A DNA stretch of 64,000 nucleotides from Sapria himalayana (taxonomy: Eukaryota; Streptophyta; Magnoliopsida; Malpighiales; Rafflesiaceae), in the NCBI GenBank assembly GCA_029783825.1, contig JAREIK010002410.1, positions 61,065 to 125,064 of the forward strand. The letters run 5' to 3'. Shown here one piece after another: positions 40,131 through 51,654 of this stretch; position 1 is the first letter of the stretch, and the number at the start of each line of letters is the position of its first letter. The notes under the pieces are model-generated. The model was given only the letters and a program-made list of their open reading frames with translations, had not been told where the DNA came from and made no database searches. Both the position numbers and the translations under genes were made by a program.

Positions 40131-40559
40131 AATTGCTCGGGTTGGTCTGGTCATCATTGTGCAGTACTTACTGATGTAAGTAATAAAAGCCATGGATATT
40201 AGAATTTCCCAAAAGCTGTGGGATGAAGATATTTCTGGTCTAGGCCAGCCAAGCAGATAAAGCTTAGTCTTAAAAATCTTAATATTTGTGTTGATATGTA
40301 ATTATCACATGGTACAAAGTGAACGTATGAGTAAATAAGTTTTCTTGCTCTTGGTTCTGCAATGATTGGTTCTAATTGTACTAGGGCTTAGAATGATGAT
40401 GATGATAATGATGCTCGTGTAGTGTTGTGTAATTCTAGTCCAAAAAAATATCAGGCCCTATTTTGATGAGGTAGCTCGCCGTCTCATCAAAAACTCATTA
40501 AATCTCAAAACGAGTGGTTGGTATGGAAGTTCATCAGTCAAGCATCATTGCATGCCCCA

Positions 40560-40735
40560 CTTTATTATTAGCAGCAGTAGTGGCAGGAACGGCAATGGCG
40601 GCAGTGGTGGTAGTGGCGGAAGCGGCAATAGCGACAGTAGCTGCTGCAGTGATAGCAACGACAGCGGCAGCAGTAGTAGCGGCTGCAACGGCAGGAGCGG
40701 TAGAAGTAGTCGGAGTAGCAGCAATAGCAACAAAT
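40560..40735 (+). repeat. Imperfect triplet-repeat island (GCA/GGC/AGT)
   Basis: About 175 bp of unusually GC-rich imperfect NNC/NNG triplets. The three plus frames read as Ser/Gly/Asn-rich (40552-40779), Ala/Val-rich (40514-40762) or similar. No frame has a recognised domain. It may be a fragment of a captured gene encoding a Ser/Gly- or Ala-rich segment, or a locally expanded repeat. Confidence 0.6.
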
Positions 40736-40919
40736 GTGGTATATACGTACGTATATACTTAGTATATACATATGTATAATACTACAGTATTTTATGTACA
40801 TATATACTGAGTATATTTGTACTCAGTATATATCTACACATAATACTATAGTTTATGTGTACATATACTACTATAATATATGCACGAGTAAATTGCTAGT
40901 ATATATGTACATATATACT

Positions 40920-41365
40920 GTAGTATTATATATTTATCAAAACATACCTTTTTTTGTTTATTTTGATTTGATTGAGTGGTTTAAATTTCTTACAAATATA
41001 GTACCGCATTGTTCTCCATACAAAGCTAGTATAAGCGAAGGAATTTTTCATTAGACATGATGTGCCGTGACTCAGACAACTTTGTCACATCAGAAAAATG
41101 GTGATCAGAGGACTAAAGGGAGAGAAAGCAACGTCAATGCATGGATAGATTATACTTTATGCACTATCGGTAGATACATTGATGAATAAGATGTAATAAA
41201 ATTTTGTTATTTTTTTCTTTTAAATATGTAAAATATTGTATTAAAAAAAGTTATTGAAAGATTTTATTTTTTGTTAATTATAAATTATCATTTATAGTTT
41301 CTATTTTTATTCAAATATAAATATATTAAATTATTTAATTAAAAAATTGTAAAATAAATTAAATT
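40920..41365 (+). repeat. Module M, copy 2 (inner part of type-2 end R3)
   Basis: Paralogous to 47680-48110. The key match 'ttttgatttg' is at 40961 and 47713. It leads directly into the subterminal repeats of R3. Confidence 0.8.
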
Positions 41366-41384
41366 CTGAAAATAGTTTGAAATT

Positions 41385-41786
41385 AAAATAGCTAGGGAAT
41401 ATTCCCTAGCTAATTTAGCTAGGGATATTTTATTTTAGCAAGTGATTTTTTCCGTTGCTAAATTTATTTTGCTAAGGACTATTTCCGTCACTAATATTTA
41501 GCGACGAGCACTTTAGATTGGAAAAACTTCCATCATTATATTTGTTTAGTGGCGAAAACTCTCATTTAGCTTTCTAATTTAACTAGAAAAATTATTTTGT
41601 TTGGCAGAAATTTTTTCATCGCTAAATTATTAGCTAGGGACACCTTCCCTCGTTAAATTTTAGCGATGAACCCTTTAGACTATGAATGATTCCATCATTA
41701 ATCCATTGATATATCCCGTTTAATGATTGAAAATGCCCATTTAGCTAGGAAATTTTACCTAGCTATATGGGATTTTTCTTTTAGTG
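41385..41786 (-). repeat. Type-2 terminal and subterminal region of R3
   Basis: Contains paired TAGCTAGGGA...TCCCTAGCTA and TTAGCGACGAG/TCGCTAAA motifs and ends in TTTTTCTTTTAGTG, a one-base variant of the canonical CACTA right end. Such subterminal repeats in CACTA elements are transposase-protein binding sites (En/Spm TNPA precedent). Confidence 0.75.
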
Positions 41787-42610
41787 AACGACGAAGAGAG
41801 AAGAATCAAGATGGGACTATGGGAGCAACCTATAAAATCTTTCTCTTCTTGTTACCGGTAATATTATCATTGTTTTTCTTCTTTGGAATGCTATATACAT
41901 AGCTCTGTCTCTCTCAATTTGATTACCACTGGTGGAGTTTGGTTTTTATATAATATTTGGGTTTGATTTTTTTTAATTTTCCCCCAATTTTCTTTTTTTT
42001 TCTTCTATTTTCATATCACTTATATGATTTTGACTATACAGCATTAATGAAACAATAAATGGTCTGTGTAAACTTTGTTCTTTTACTATTTAAATTTTTA
42101 GGGTTTTATTGATTTCAAATACTGAATATTTGCACATATTTTTCTGTTTCTGTAACTTAAGAAAAAAAATTATTCTTAATTTTTTCTGCCTCGGTAACTT
42201 AAGAAAAAACAAACTTAATGTATATGGGTTATAATTTTGTTGTCTCCAAAAATATTATAAACATATAACATTAGATATAAACATTTATACGTTTATATAT
42301 TCCATGACATTATATATAAATGTCAATACTATAACACACACACACACACACACATGTAGTACATTATATATAAACATTGATATGTTTATAAAAATATATA
42401 ATGTTATATATAAATATTTATACATATGTATTAATGTTTAAAAATATCTATACAACATTTACATAAAACTATCCATTAATATAATTTTTTATATAACAAT
42501 TATATAACATATAAAATGTTTATACATTTTTGTAAACATTTATATAACACATTTATTTTTATATAAATATATAATATTTATAATGTTTATATAAATGTGA
42601 TATATATACT
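41787..42610 (+). repeat. Module X, copy 1 (direct repeat of 62010-62605)
   Basis: Starts immediately after the R3 terminus. Shared with 62010 onward: 'tgggagcaacctaYaaaatct', 'tctctctcaatttgattaccact', 'gaaacaataaatggtc' and 'gacattatatataaatgtc'. A short frame beginning ATGGGACTATGGGAGCAACC runs to a donor-like 'gtaatatt', so it may be the 5' exon of a captured gene. The protein is not recognised. Confidence 0.7.
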
Positions 42611-43495
42611 ATATAATATTTATAAAAGTGTTACATATATATAATTATATATAAGTAACATTTATAAAAATATTTTAAACACAAATATTATATCTAAATA
42701 CGTGCATAATTATTTTAAACACAAATATTTTAAACACAAATATTAGCACGATCTTATTTAAAATTGCATATAGAATGAATCATTCATTATCTTCAATTAT
42801 GATTCCATTTCCATTAATATAAATATTTCTTGTGATAACAAGTTAACAAATCGGTATAAGAAGAATGGTTTTGCATCAATTATCAATAGTTATGTGATAA
42901 AAAGTTAACAAATAGGTATAAAAACTTAATAAAATTTTCTAGTGATAGCAAGTTAACAAAGAGGTATGAGAACAAAGGTTAACATTTTTCAAACATAAAT
43001 CTCAAAATAATAAATTATCAATGGGTTTGCATCAATTTGGTGAGTATGCAAATTATATTAATCTACTAGGATATGAAGAAAATTCAACAACTTTCATTGT
43101 AGTGTGTTTGTGTCCTTATTTAGAAGAAAACAAACAACTTCATATTGAATCTAAAACAACCAAAAAAAAAATAATAGAGATCAAGGCTTAGATTGTGCTC
43201 TAGGAATAACATTCATCCAAAGCTCATTTCCAAGCCACATAAAAACCATACATGATGCACTTTTTGAAAAACCCCAATTTCAAGAAGAACAATGGTTTAA
43301 AGAGTTTTGATCATTTGTTTCACTTGACATTTAATTGAGTGTTAATACTTAATATTCTTTTGGTGAATGAATTTGTATCATAATAGTTATTTTTTAGAGT
43401 TAAGAGAAAATTTATTAGTTTGTTTAAAGAACACTTAAAGTGAATAGTAAAAGAGTTATATGTAATATGGGGTTTGATTTGTAGAATTTATTGGA
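42611..43495. other. AT-rich stretch without a recognised gene
   Basis: TATAAA-type repeats to about 42740, then non-repetitive AT-rich sequence (an internal near-repeat 'gttaacaaatcggtataag' / 'gttaacaaataggtataaa' at about 42845 and 42907). No coding region is supported. Confidence 0.5.
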
Positions 43496-43499
43496 ATAC

Positions 43500-44060
43500 A
43501 ATTCTAGGAACTATATATAAATATTTGTATAACTATATAAAACATCATATAATTAAATATAACTATATTTGTAACTATGTATTACAAGTATACATTTATG
43601 TAAATCTATATAATTGTTTATGCCTTTGTATATATTTATGTACAACTACTTATAACTACTTATATGAATATATCTATATATAACTATATGTTTAACTATT
43701 TATAACTATTTATAACTATATATACTATATGTATAATAACATATAACTATAAATAATTATATCACACTATATGCATAACTAGAAAAACATTATGCATAAC
43801 TATATTTAAATATATAATTTACAACATATATTTAATATACATTTTTATATATTAATATATAAAAATAAATTTTACTATATCTATACCTATACATAACTAT
43901 ATGTATAAATATATAAAATTATATGAAAAAATATATATGCCTACATGTATAAATATGATTTTAACTATATGGGTAACTATATGTATAACCACATGTAATT
44001 ATATTTATAATTACATGTATAACAACATACAAAATTATGTTTAACTATATGTATATAACG
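43500..44060 (+). repeat. Sat-A satellite, one unit
   Basis: Same motif order as 37720-38290 ('ataaatatttgtataactatataaaac' onward). One unit of about 550 bp, then a switch to unrelated sequence at 44060. Confidence 0.8.
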
Positions 44061-44117
44061 AGTCAAATTTCTAGGTGGATTAATGGTCAAAGTGTGTCCT
44101 TATAGAATGTGTATAAT

Positions 44118-44118
<1 letters not shown>

Positions 44119-44166
<48 letters not shown>
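44119..44166. repeat. (GT)n microsatellite
   Basis: About 24 uninterrupted GT units. Confidence 0.95.
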
Positions 44167-44169
<3 letters not shown>

Positions 44170-44751
44170 GGAATAAAAGCTTATAATGGAATAAAGTGGG
44201 TCCTTATAGTCGAATTTATAAAGAGCCATATAAACAAAATTATTTAATTAAACTTATAATGGAATGTGCATAATGGTGTGTCCTTATAGAATGGTCAAAG
44301 TGGATTGAGATATCACAATATCAACTGCTCCCATATAAAAATGAAATAAAAGGGAAAATATTATACAATAAAGAAAATGGTTAATTATCAAAATCATAAT
44401 ATATATATATAGACAAACACACACACACACTTGGAAACATGAATGGAGTACTCTTATATATTATGGGCACTCTTAATGCATAATACAATAAAATAAAATA
44501 AAAGAAGGTAACTCAACAAAATCGACTGCTTCTTATTTACTTATGTTAGATATTTTTAGAGTTTGTTATTCTATTATTGATTTAATTATCATAATTTTAT
44601 TTTTCAACCAAATACATCTGCATATAAATGATATCAAAATGTGCAATGAGTCATTGTATGAAATGGAACATTCCAACGTTTAACTGCATTTCACTGTGGG
44701 ATACATATTCTTGGAAAGCTTGTGTCTGAATATTTTTTTGTAAATGTGCAG

Positions 44752-45158
44752 GCATGTGGTGCTAAATACATTATCAAGGAGGATTTGCTAGATGACATAG
44801 TTTTTGATGATGTTGTTGTTGCCCTAGTTGACCTTGCTAGAAGAGTATCCTACAATATGCTCCTTGCTTCCTTTATTTTATTCATTATTTGTTACTTTAA
44901 ATAATTTTCCTTGTTCCATGTTTCAAAAATTTTATGCTATTTAGATTCTAGATCGAGTTTCTTTTCATCCAATCTTATGCATGTTCTTACTGTTTAGGGG
45001 GTAGTTACAGATTTTCTAAATTCCAAGAAGGATTTCAAAACATTCAAGGATAATCTTGTATTAATTTAGGACAATTTGCCAATAGAATCTCAGGATGGGC
45101 CATTATTTGATAAGGGTTTATTTGAAAAGTGTATGGATTATTTAATAGCACTGTCATG
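44752..45158 (+). pseudogene. SCC3: Cohesin subunit SCC3 (STAG region), two exons with a nonsense codon
   Basis: Exon at 44752-44844 follows tgtgcag and reads ACGAKYIIKEDLLDD...DDVVVALVDLARR before gtatcc. The next exon, 44998-45158, follows ctgtttag and reads GVVTDFLNSKKDFKTFKDNL, then SQDGPLFDKGLFEKCMDYLIALS, before tg|gtaaag. Plant SCC3 (from memory) has QACGAKYSIKDDLLD, DDVVVSLVNLAR, then GPLFDRVLFDKCMDYIIALSC at this place. The phases join perfectly and both introns keep GT...AG. A TAG at 45067-45069 replaces the Trp of the FW(D/N)NL motif. SCC3 scaffolds the cohesin ring, and the STAG region contacts the kleisin. No N- or C-terminal exons are present (the family is about 1,100 residues), so this is a captured, dead fragment. 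Confidence 0.85.
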
Positions 45159-45324
45159 GTAAAGCTACGACTTTGGTTGAAAATAAAGATAAATTCTGAT
45201 ATTGTAAATGGTATTTCAATCATTGTGTAGTATATACGTACATACTGAATTTGATGCCATGCTCACTAAGAAATTAGACTAGTTTTTTATTTCTGTTTGA
45301 ATTTGATGCTTGCTTGATGATGCC

Positions 45325-45641
45325 ACAAGATAAAATAGGCAAAACAAATTAAAATGCGAATGCTGAAGGAACTAATTGCCCCAGAAAAAGGTAATCCCTA
45401 CTCTTTGTTCCTTAAAAGCGGAGTTGTTTCATATTGCATGTACAAGGATTCTAAAAGAATTCTAGGAAATACTTATGGCATGTGTATTTTTCAGGTTCTA
45501 CTTTTCTTTTTTTCTAGATACTATGTTTAAGATTCTCATAACTGCTAATAACTCCTTTTTTGCCCTTGTAATTGTGTAGGATTTTGAAGCCTTAACTCCA
45601 AATATTTTTGCAAGAAACGATTGAAACTATGGAAGGTGATG
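45325..45641 (+). pseudogene. SCC3: Probable further SCC3 exons, decayed
   Basis: A stretch ending at 45390 before gtaatc carries NAEG...CPRK (family QLNAE-KK...GPR) with a stop. A second, 45580-45641, lies between tgtgtag and gttaag. It shows SLNSK in one frame and QETIETMEGD in another, recalling SLNKR and HEKITTMEDM of plant SCC3 in the same order, and needs a frameshift between them. Order, orientation and preserved splice signals support continuation of the SCC3 fragment, but the similarity is short. Confidence 0.4.
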
Positions 45642-45869
45642 GTTAAGTTGTTTTACTTCTTCGAATCCTATCATCACTCATGAGTTTGTGTACCATGGTC
45701 ATGGTAAGTTGCATTTTATTGCTCATTATTTTCTTACACAAAAACATGATATGCATTCTTTGATCGTTGAATTTGAATCTCTATTTTTCCTAACATTTTA
45801 GTATGTTCATGAAAGATTTAGAATATAGTCGCATTCTAAAATAGTTTCTTAGGTCAATGAGAGGTTTCT

Positions 45870-46135
45870 CTTATATGTACATATAAGATAAATGCTAGTA
45901 TATCTCTTATACGTACATGCTGTGTATATATGTTCATATATACTCAATATATCTACATATATACTACAGTATTTGTACATAAAATACTACAGTATTATAT
46001 GTACATGTATACTGAGTATATATATATATAGTATGTATGTACATATAATACTATAGTATATATGTACATATACTATAGTAATATATGTAACTAGTGAAAT
46101 ACTAGTATATATATATACTACAGTATAATATATTT
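45870..46135. repeat. Sat-B repeats
   Basis: 'gtacatatatactcaatat'-type palindromic motifs leading into module M copy 3. Confidence 0.7.
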
Positions 46136-46365
46136 AACAAAAATAACTTTTTAATTTATTTATTTTGATTTGATTGGTTAGTTGAGATTTCATACAGATA
46201 TTGTACCGCATTGTTCCCCACACGATGATTTCATAATTGAAGAGATTTTTTACTAGATATGAAATACCACGACTAAGATAGCTTTGTCGCAGTAGAAAGA
46301 TGGTGACCAGAGGAGTTGGGGGAGAGAAAACAACATCAATTTAATGAATAGATTATATTTTATGT
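46135..46365 (+). repeat. Module M, copy 3 (truncated)
   Basis: 'ttttgatttgattgg' at 46163 through 'gatagctttgtcgcag' and 'tagattatattttatg'. It ends about 40 bp after that, so it lacks the 3' half seen in copies 1, 2 and 4. Confidence 0.75.
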
Positions 46366-46589
46366 ACTGTATGTATGTATGTATTGAACTTTTATCCTAT
46401 AAAATCTAGTTGCAAATTTCTTGTGCCTTGTGTTTCTAGGTTTGATGCAATTTTGAACAAACAAAGATGATTTTTTCAACCTTGGTTAAGGTATTTGTTC
46501 CTTTATTTAATGCTTATGGAAGAATATATAGCTGTTTGATGTTTATGCTCCATGATAAGCACCTACGCTCTACTTTAATGTAAATACTA

Positions 46590-47215
46590 GTACATTTATT
46601 ATTGTATATATGTATATGTACATATACATATATACTTGTATATATGTACAAGTATTTACCAGTATATGTGTATATATAAATATACACTAAAGTATATGTA
46701 CATATTTATATGTACATTTATATACTTAGTATATGTACATATATACACTGTAGTATATGTACATATACACTACAATGTATATGTACATATATACTACAGT
46801 GTACATGTATACATTGGTATATATGTACAAGTATTTACCAGTATATATGTACATACATCTACATATACACTAAAGTGTATCTGTACATACATGTACATAC
46901 ACGTACATATATATTTACATATATACTGTAGTGTATATGTATACACATATATATGTAAATATACACTATAGTATATATGTACATATAAATACTTGTACGC
47001 ATATGCCTGTATATATATACATATTCATATATACCAATGTATACATATACATTGTAGCGTATATGTATACGCGTATATATGTACATATACATTGTAATCT
47101 GTATGTACATATACTAAGTTTATATGTACATATAAATACTTGTACATATATACCAGTATACATGTACATATACATATAGACCAGTGTATACATATACGAT
47201 GTAGTATATATGTAC
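46590..47215. repeat. Sat-B array
   Basis: Continuous 'gtacatatacactacagtgtatatgtacatatataccag' style sequence, rich in short palindromes (gtacatatac, gtatatac). Overlapping frames on both strands encode Tyr-Ile-Cys-Thr repeats and are artefacts. Confidence 0.85.
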
Positions 47216-47279
47216 ATTTAGAATACTATATATGTATATGTACATATATATCAGTATATATTTACATATATACTGCATA

Positions 47280-47650
47280 ATTATATGTAACTAGTGAAAT
47301 GCAAGTATATATGTAACTAGTGAAATGCAAGTATATATGTACATATATATCAGTATATATTTACATATATACTGCATAATTATATCTAACTAGTGAAATG
47401 CAAGTATATATGTACATATATATCAGTATATATTTACATATATAATGCATTATTATATGTAACTAGTGAAATGCAAGTATATATGTACATATATATCAGT
47501 ATATATTTACATATATACTACATTATTATATGTAACTAGTAAAATGCAAGTATATATGTACATATATATCAGAATATATTTACATATATACAGCATTATT
47601 ATATGTAACTAGTGAAATGCAAGTATATATGTACATATATACTATAGTAT
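47280..47650. repeat. 73-bp tandem repeat, about five copies
   Basis: 'aactagtgaaatgcaag' (or near variant) begins at 47289, 47325, 47388, 47461, 47533 and 47607. The last four intervals are 72-74 bp and the first is a partial unit. Each unit includes 'gtacatatatatcag' and 'tttacatatata'. Confidence 0.9.
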
Positions 47651-47679
47651 GTATGTACATATATATTACAGTATTATAT

Positions 47680-48556
47680 ATTTATCAACATAGAACTTAA
47701 TTTATTTATTTATTTTGATTTGATTGACTGATTTATTTTTTGAACATATATGATACCGCAATGTTTTCCATATGAAATGCTTGAAGAAGAGAACGAATTT
47801 TTCACTTGACATGATGCACCATGACTCGTATAGCTTTGTCATAGTAAAAAGATGGTGATCAGAGGAGCAAAGAGAGAGAAAGCAATGTAAATGCACGAAT
47901 ACATTATACTTTATGCACTGTTGGTAGATAAATAAATTATTTTGTGTTATGTTTTTATTTTAATTATGTAAAATATTGTATCATAATTATTTATTAAAAG
48001 ATTTTATTTTTTGTTAATTAATAAATTATCATTTATAGTTTTTGCGTTTATTTAATTTAATATAAAATATTAAATTATTTTATTAAATTTTTTTTTTAAA
48101 AAAATAAAATTCTAAAAATAGTTTTGGATTATGAATAGCTAGGGATTTTCCCTTGCTAATTTTGGTAGGGAATTTTCTCTTGTTAATTTAGCTAGGAAAA
48201 TAATTATTTTAGTTAGCGAATTTTCCATCGCTAAAATTTTTTAGCTAGGGACTCATTCCCTCATTAAATTTTAGCGATGAGCACTTTAGATTGGGAAAGG
48301 TTCTGTCATTAAATCCATTAGCGAAGACACTCACATTTAGCTTGCTTGCTAAAAAAATTATATTTTAGCTAGGGATATTTTCATCGCTAAAATTTTTTAG
48401 CTAGGGACTCTTTCCCTCGCTAATTTTTAGTGATGAGCACTTTAGATTGGGAAAGTTGATATTGTAATTTGTACTATATCCCATTTAGAGATGAAACCCC
48501 CCCCCCCCATTTGGCTAGGGAATTGTCCCTATCTATTCGCAATTTTTCTTGTAGTG
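47680..48556 (+). mobile_element. CACTA-like type-2 right end (R4) with module M copy 4
   Basis: Module M (47680-48110) is followed by TAGCTAGGGA / TAGCGATGAG subterminal repeats, a 12-base C run at about 48497-48508, and a near-canonical terminus AATTTTTCTTGTAGTG ending at 48556. The tetranucleotide array starts at the next base. It is paralogous to 40920-41786 (offset about 6.75-6.77 kb). Confidence 0.85.
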
Positions 48557-49531
48557 TTATCTATCTATCTATGTGTCAACCAATTTGTTTATATGTTTGT
48601 CTAGCTATCTTTATTTGTCTATCTATTTGTTTATCTATCTATCTGTCTATCGGTCTATCTATTTGTCTATCTATCTGTATGTGTATCTATCAATCTCTCT
48701 GTTTCTAAATTAGTCAATCTATTTGTAATCTATCTATAATTCTATCTAATTGTCTTTCTATGAGTCGATCTATTTATCTTTCTATCTGTCTATCTCTTTA
48801 TCTATCTATTTGTCTATCTGTTTGTCTATCAATCTATCAATCTATCTATCTTTTTATTTGCATATATATTTGTCCATCTATCTATCTATATATATGTCTA
48901 TTTGTTTATCTATCTATATATCTTTCTTTATTTCTTTATGTTTGCATTTCTATTTATCTATCTATCTATCTATTTGTTTATATATCTATCTATCAATCTA
49001 TCTGTTTATCGATTTTGTATTCTATCAATCTATTTGTCTATCTATCTGTCTATCTATCGAATGATATATTTGTCTAACTATCTAACTAACTAACTATTTA
49101 TCTATCTATCTATCTGTCTGTATATATATATTTATATCTATCTTTCTATCTATCTATCTATATGTCTATCTCTTTATCTAAATATCTATCTATCTATATG
49201 TCTGTCTGTCAATCTCTTTGTATGTATGTCTATCTGTCTGTTTATCGATCAATTTATTTTGTTTGTCTATCTATCTATCTATCTATCTATCTCTATATAT
49301 CTATCAATATGTCTATCTATATATTTGTCTATCTGTCTAAATATTTATATGTCTATTAATTTATATATCTGTCTATCTATATATCTTTCAATCTGTGTGT
49401 CTACTATCTATTTGTTTATCTATTTATTTATCTATCTATCTATCTATCAATCTTTCCGTCTTTATATCTATTTATCTATATATCTTTCTCCTATCTGTTT
49501 GTCTATCTATATATCTATCTATCTATCTATT

Positions 49532-49566
<35 letters not shown>

Positions 49567-49914
49567 CGATCTATCTTTTTGTATATCTATACATCTATCT
49601 TACTATCTATCTATCTTTCTATTAATCTATTTTGCAATCTATCTATTTATCTATCTATGTATCTATTTATCTGTCTATCTTTACATCAATGTATTTGGAA
49701 ATCTATTCATCTATATATCATCTATCTATTTGTCTCTCTATCCGACTATCTATCAGTCTATTAATCCATGTTTCTATCTGTATATCTATCTATTTATCTA
49801 TCCATCTATCCATCCATCCATCTATATATCTATCTACCTATTTTTATATATATATCTAATTATCTATCTATTTATCTAACTATCTATTCTTCTATCTATC
49901 CATATATATATATA

Positions 49915-49945
<31 letters not shown>

Positions 49946-51650
49946 ATACCAATCCATCTATCTATCTATATTTCTATCTTTCTATCTATCTTTATATCTA
50001 TCTGTCAATCTATATTTATATCTATCTATCTTTCAATCCATCTATTTATATGTTTGTCTTTCTAGATATCTATATGTATGCCTATTTGTCTATTAATTTG
50101 TCTATCTATCTGCTTGTCTATCTATCTTTCTATATATCTATCTATATATCTATCTATTTGCCTTTATATCTTTCTGTCTGTGTATCTTTTTATCATTTTG
50201 ACTATTTATCTCTCTATTTGTATATCTATATATCTTTGTATCTATATGTCTATCTATCTATTTAACTTTCTATCTAAATGATATCTATCAGTTTGTCTAT
50301 TTTTCTTTATTTTTTTTATCTATTTATTTTTTTATCTACCTATCTATCTGACAGTCTATCTGTCTATCTATCTATGTGTCCATCTATCTGTCTATATGTC
50401 TGTCAATCTATCTATTTATCTATCTACCTTTTTTTGATTCTATCTATTTGTCTATCTATTTGTCTGTCTATATGCTTATCTATAAGTCTTTTTATATATC
50501 TATCTATCTATCTATATGTCAGTCTATCTATTTTTTCATCTGTCTATCTATTTATATTTCTGTCAATTTGTTTGGTGATCTATTTTTCTATCTATCTTTC
50601 TATCTATCTGTGTATATGTATATCTTTCTGCTGTCTAAATATCTTTCTATCTATTTATCTATCTATCTATATATCTTCTTTCTTTTTATGTGTTTATTTA
50701 TCTGTATGTTTATATGTTTATCTGCCTATATGTCTATTTGTCTATTTATCTATCTATCTGTTTATCTATCTATATGACTCTCTATTTGTCTATCTATCTT
50801 TCTATCTATCTATTTATTTATTTGTCAGTCAATCTATTTACCAATGTGTCTATCTATATGTCTTACTATCTATCTATCCATCTGGTCGAACTATTTGTTT
50901 ATCTATCTATCTATCTATCTATATGTGTATCTATGTGTCTATATATGTTGATATCTAGCTAACTATTTATCTTTCTGTCTTACTATTAGTTTATCGATCT
51001 ATCTATCATACTATCTATTTATCTATATATCTGTCTTTCTATATATCTATCTTTTTTTATTTTTATCTGTCTTTATAACTGCCTTTTAATATATTAGTTT
51101 ATTTGTTTGTCTATCTATCTGCCTATCTATCTTTCTATCTATTTTCGTATCTTTCTGTCTATTTATCAATTTATCTTTCTATCTATATGTCTTTCTATTT
51201 GTCTATCTATCTTTCAATTTATCTATCTATTTATCTATCGAACTGTCTGTCATCTGTATGTCTATCTATCTATTTATTTGTCTATCTATCTATCTATCTA
51301 TCTATCTATATGTCTATCTATTTTCAATCAATCTATCTTTCTAATCTATATATCTCTCTCTGTCTATGTTTATCTATTTGTCTATCTATCTGTATTTCTA
51401 TCTATCTTTCTATTTGTCTTTCTATATGTCAGTCTATTTGCCTGTCTATCTATCTATCATTCACTCTTCCTTTCTATCTATGTGTCTCTCTATTTGTTTA
51501 TATCTTTATCTATCTATTTATCTATCTTTATATATATCTATCTATTTATCTATCTTCCTATCTACCGGTCTATCTATATGTCTATTTAACTATATATCTA
51601 TTTCTCTATCTATATGTCTATCTATCTGTCTATCTGTATATTTTTTTGTT
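48557..51650 (+). repeat. Tetranucleotide array 4 (CTAT orientation), about 3.1 kb
   Basis: Degenerate CTAT array with a GT/AT tract at about 49531-49566. It begins directly after the TAGTG of R4 and ends directly before the CATTACAA terminus at 51655. The frames are Leu-Ser-Ile-Tyr repeats. The final frame (to 51723) runs into the transposon end and is not a gene. Confidence 0.95.
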
Positions 51651-51654
51651 TATA

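Larger units (their letters stand above)
38521..41786 (+). mobile_element. CACTA-like element, type-2 right segment carrying host gene fragments (R3)
   Basis: The segment between Sat-A and the terminus ...TTTTTCTTTTAGTG at 41786. It contains an EPC-like exon (38738), module M (39005 and 40920), an SmF last exon (39761), Sat-B repeats and a triplet repeat island, and then about 400 bp of TAGCTAGGGA / TAGCGACGAG subterminal repeats (41385-41786). The last about 860 bp are paralogous to 47690-48556. A plausible partner left end is L2 at 24745, giving an element of about 17 kb that would contain array 3. That pairing is inference. Confidence 0.6.

Noticed and set aside
46636..47217. Several overlapping 70-110-codon frames on both strands
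   Set aside because: Products of the Sat-B 'gtacatatac' repeats, encoding Tyr-Ile-Cys-Thr strings.
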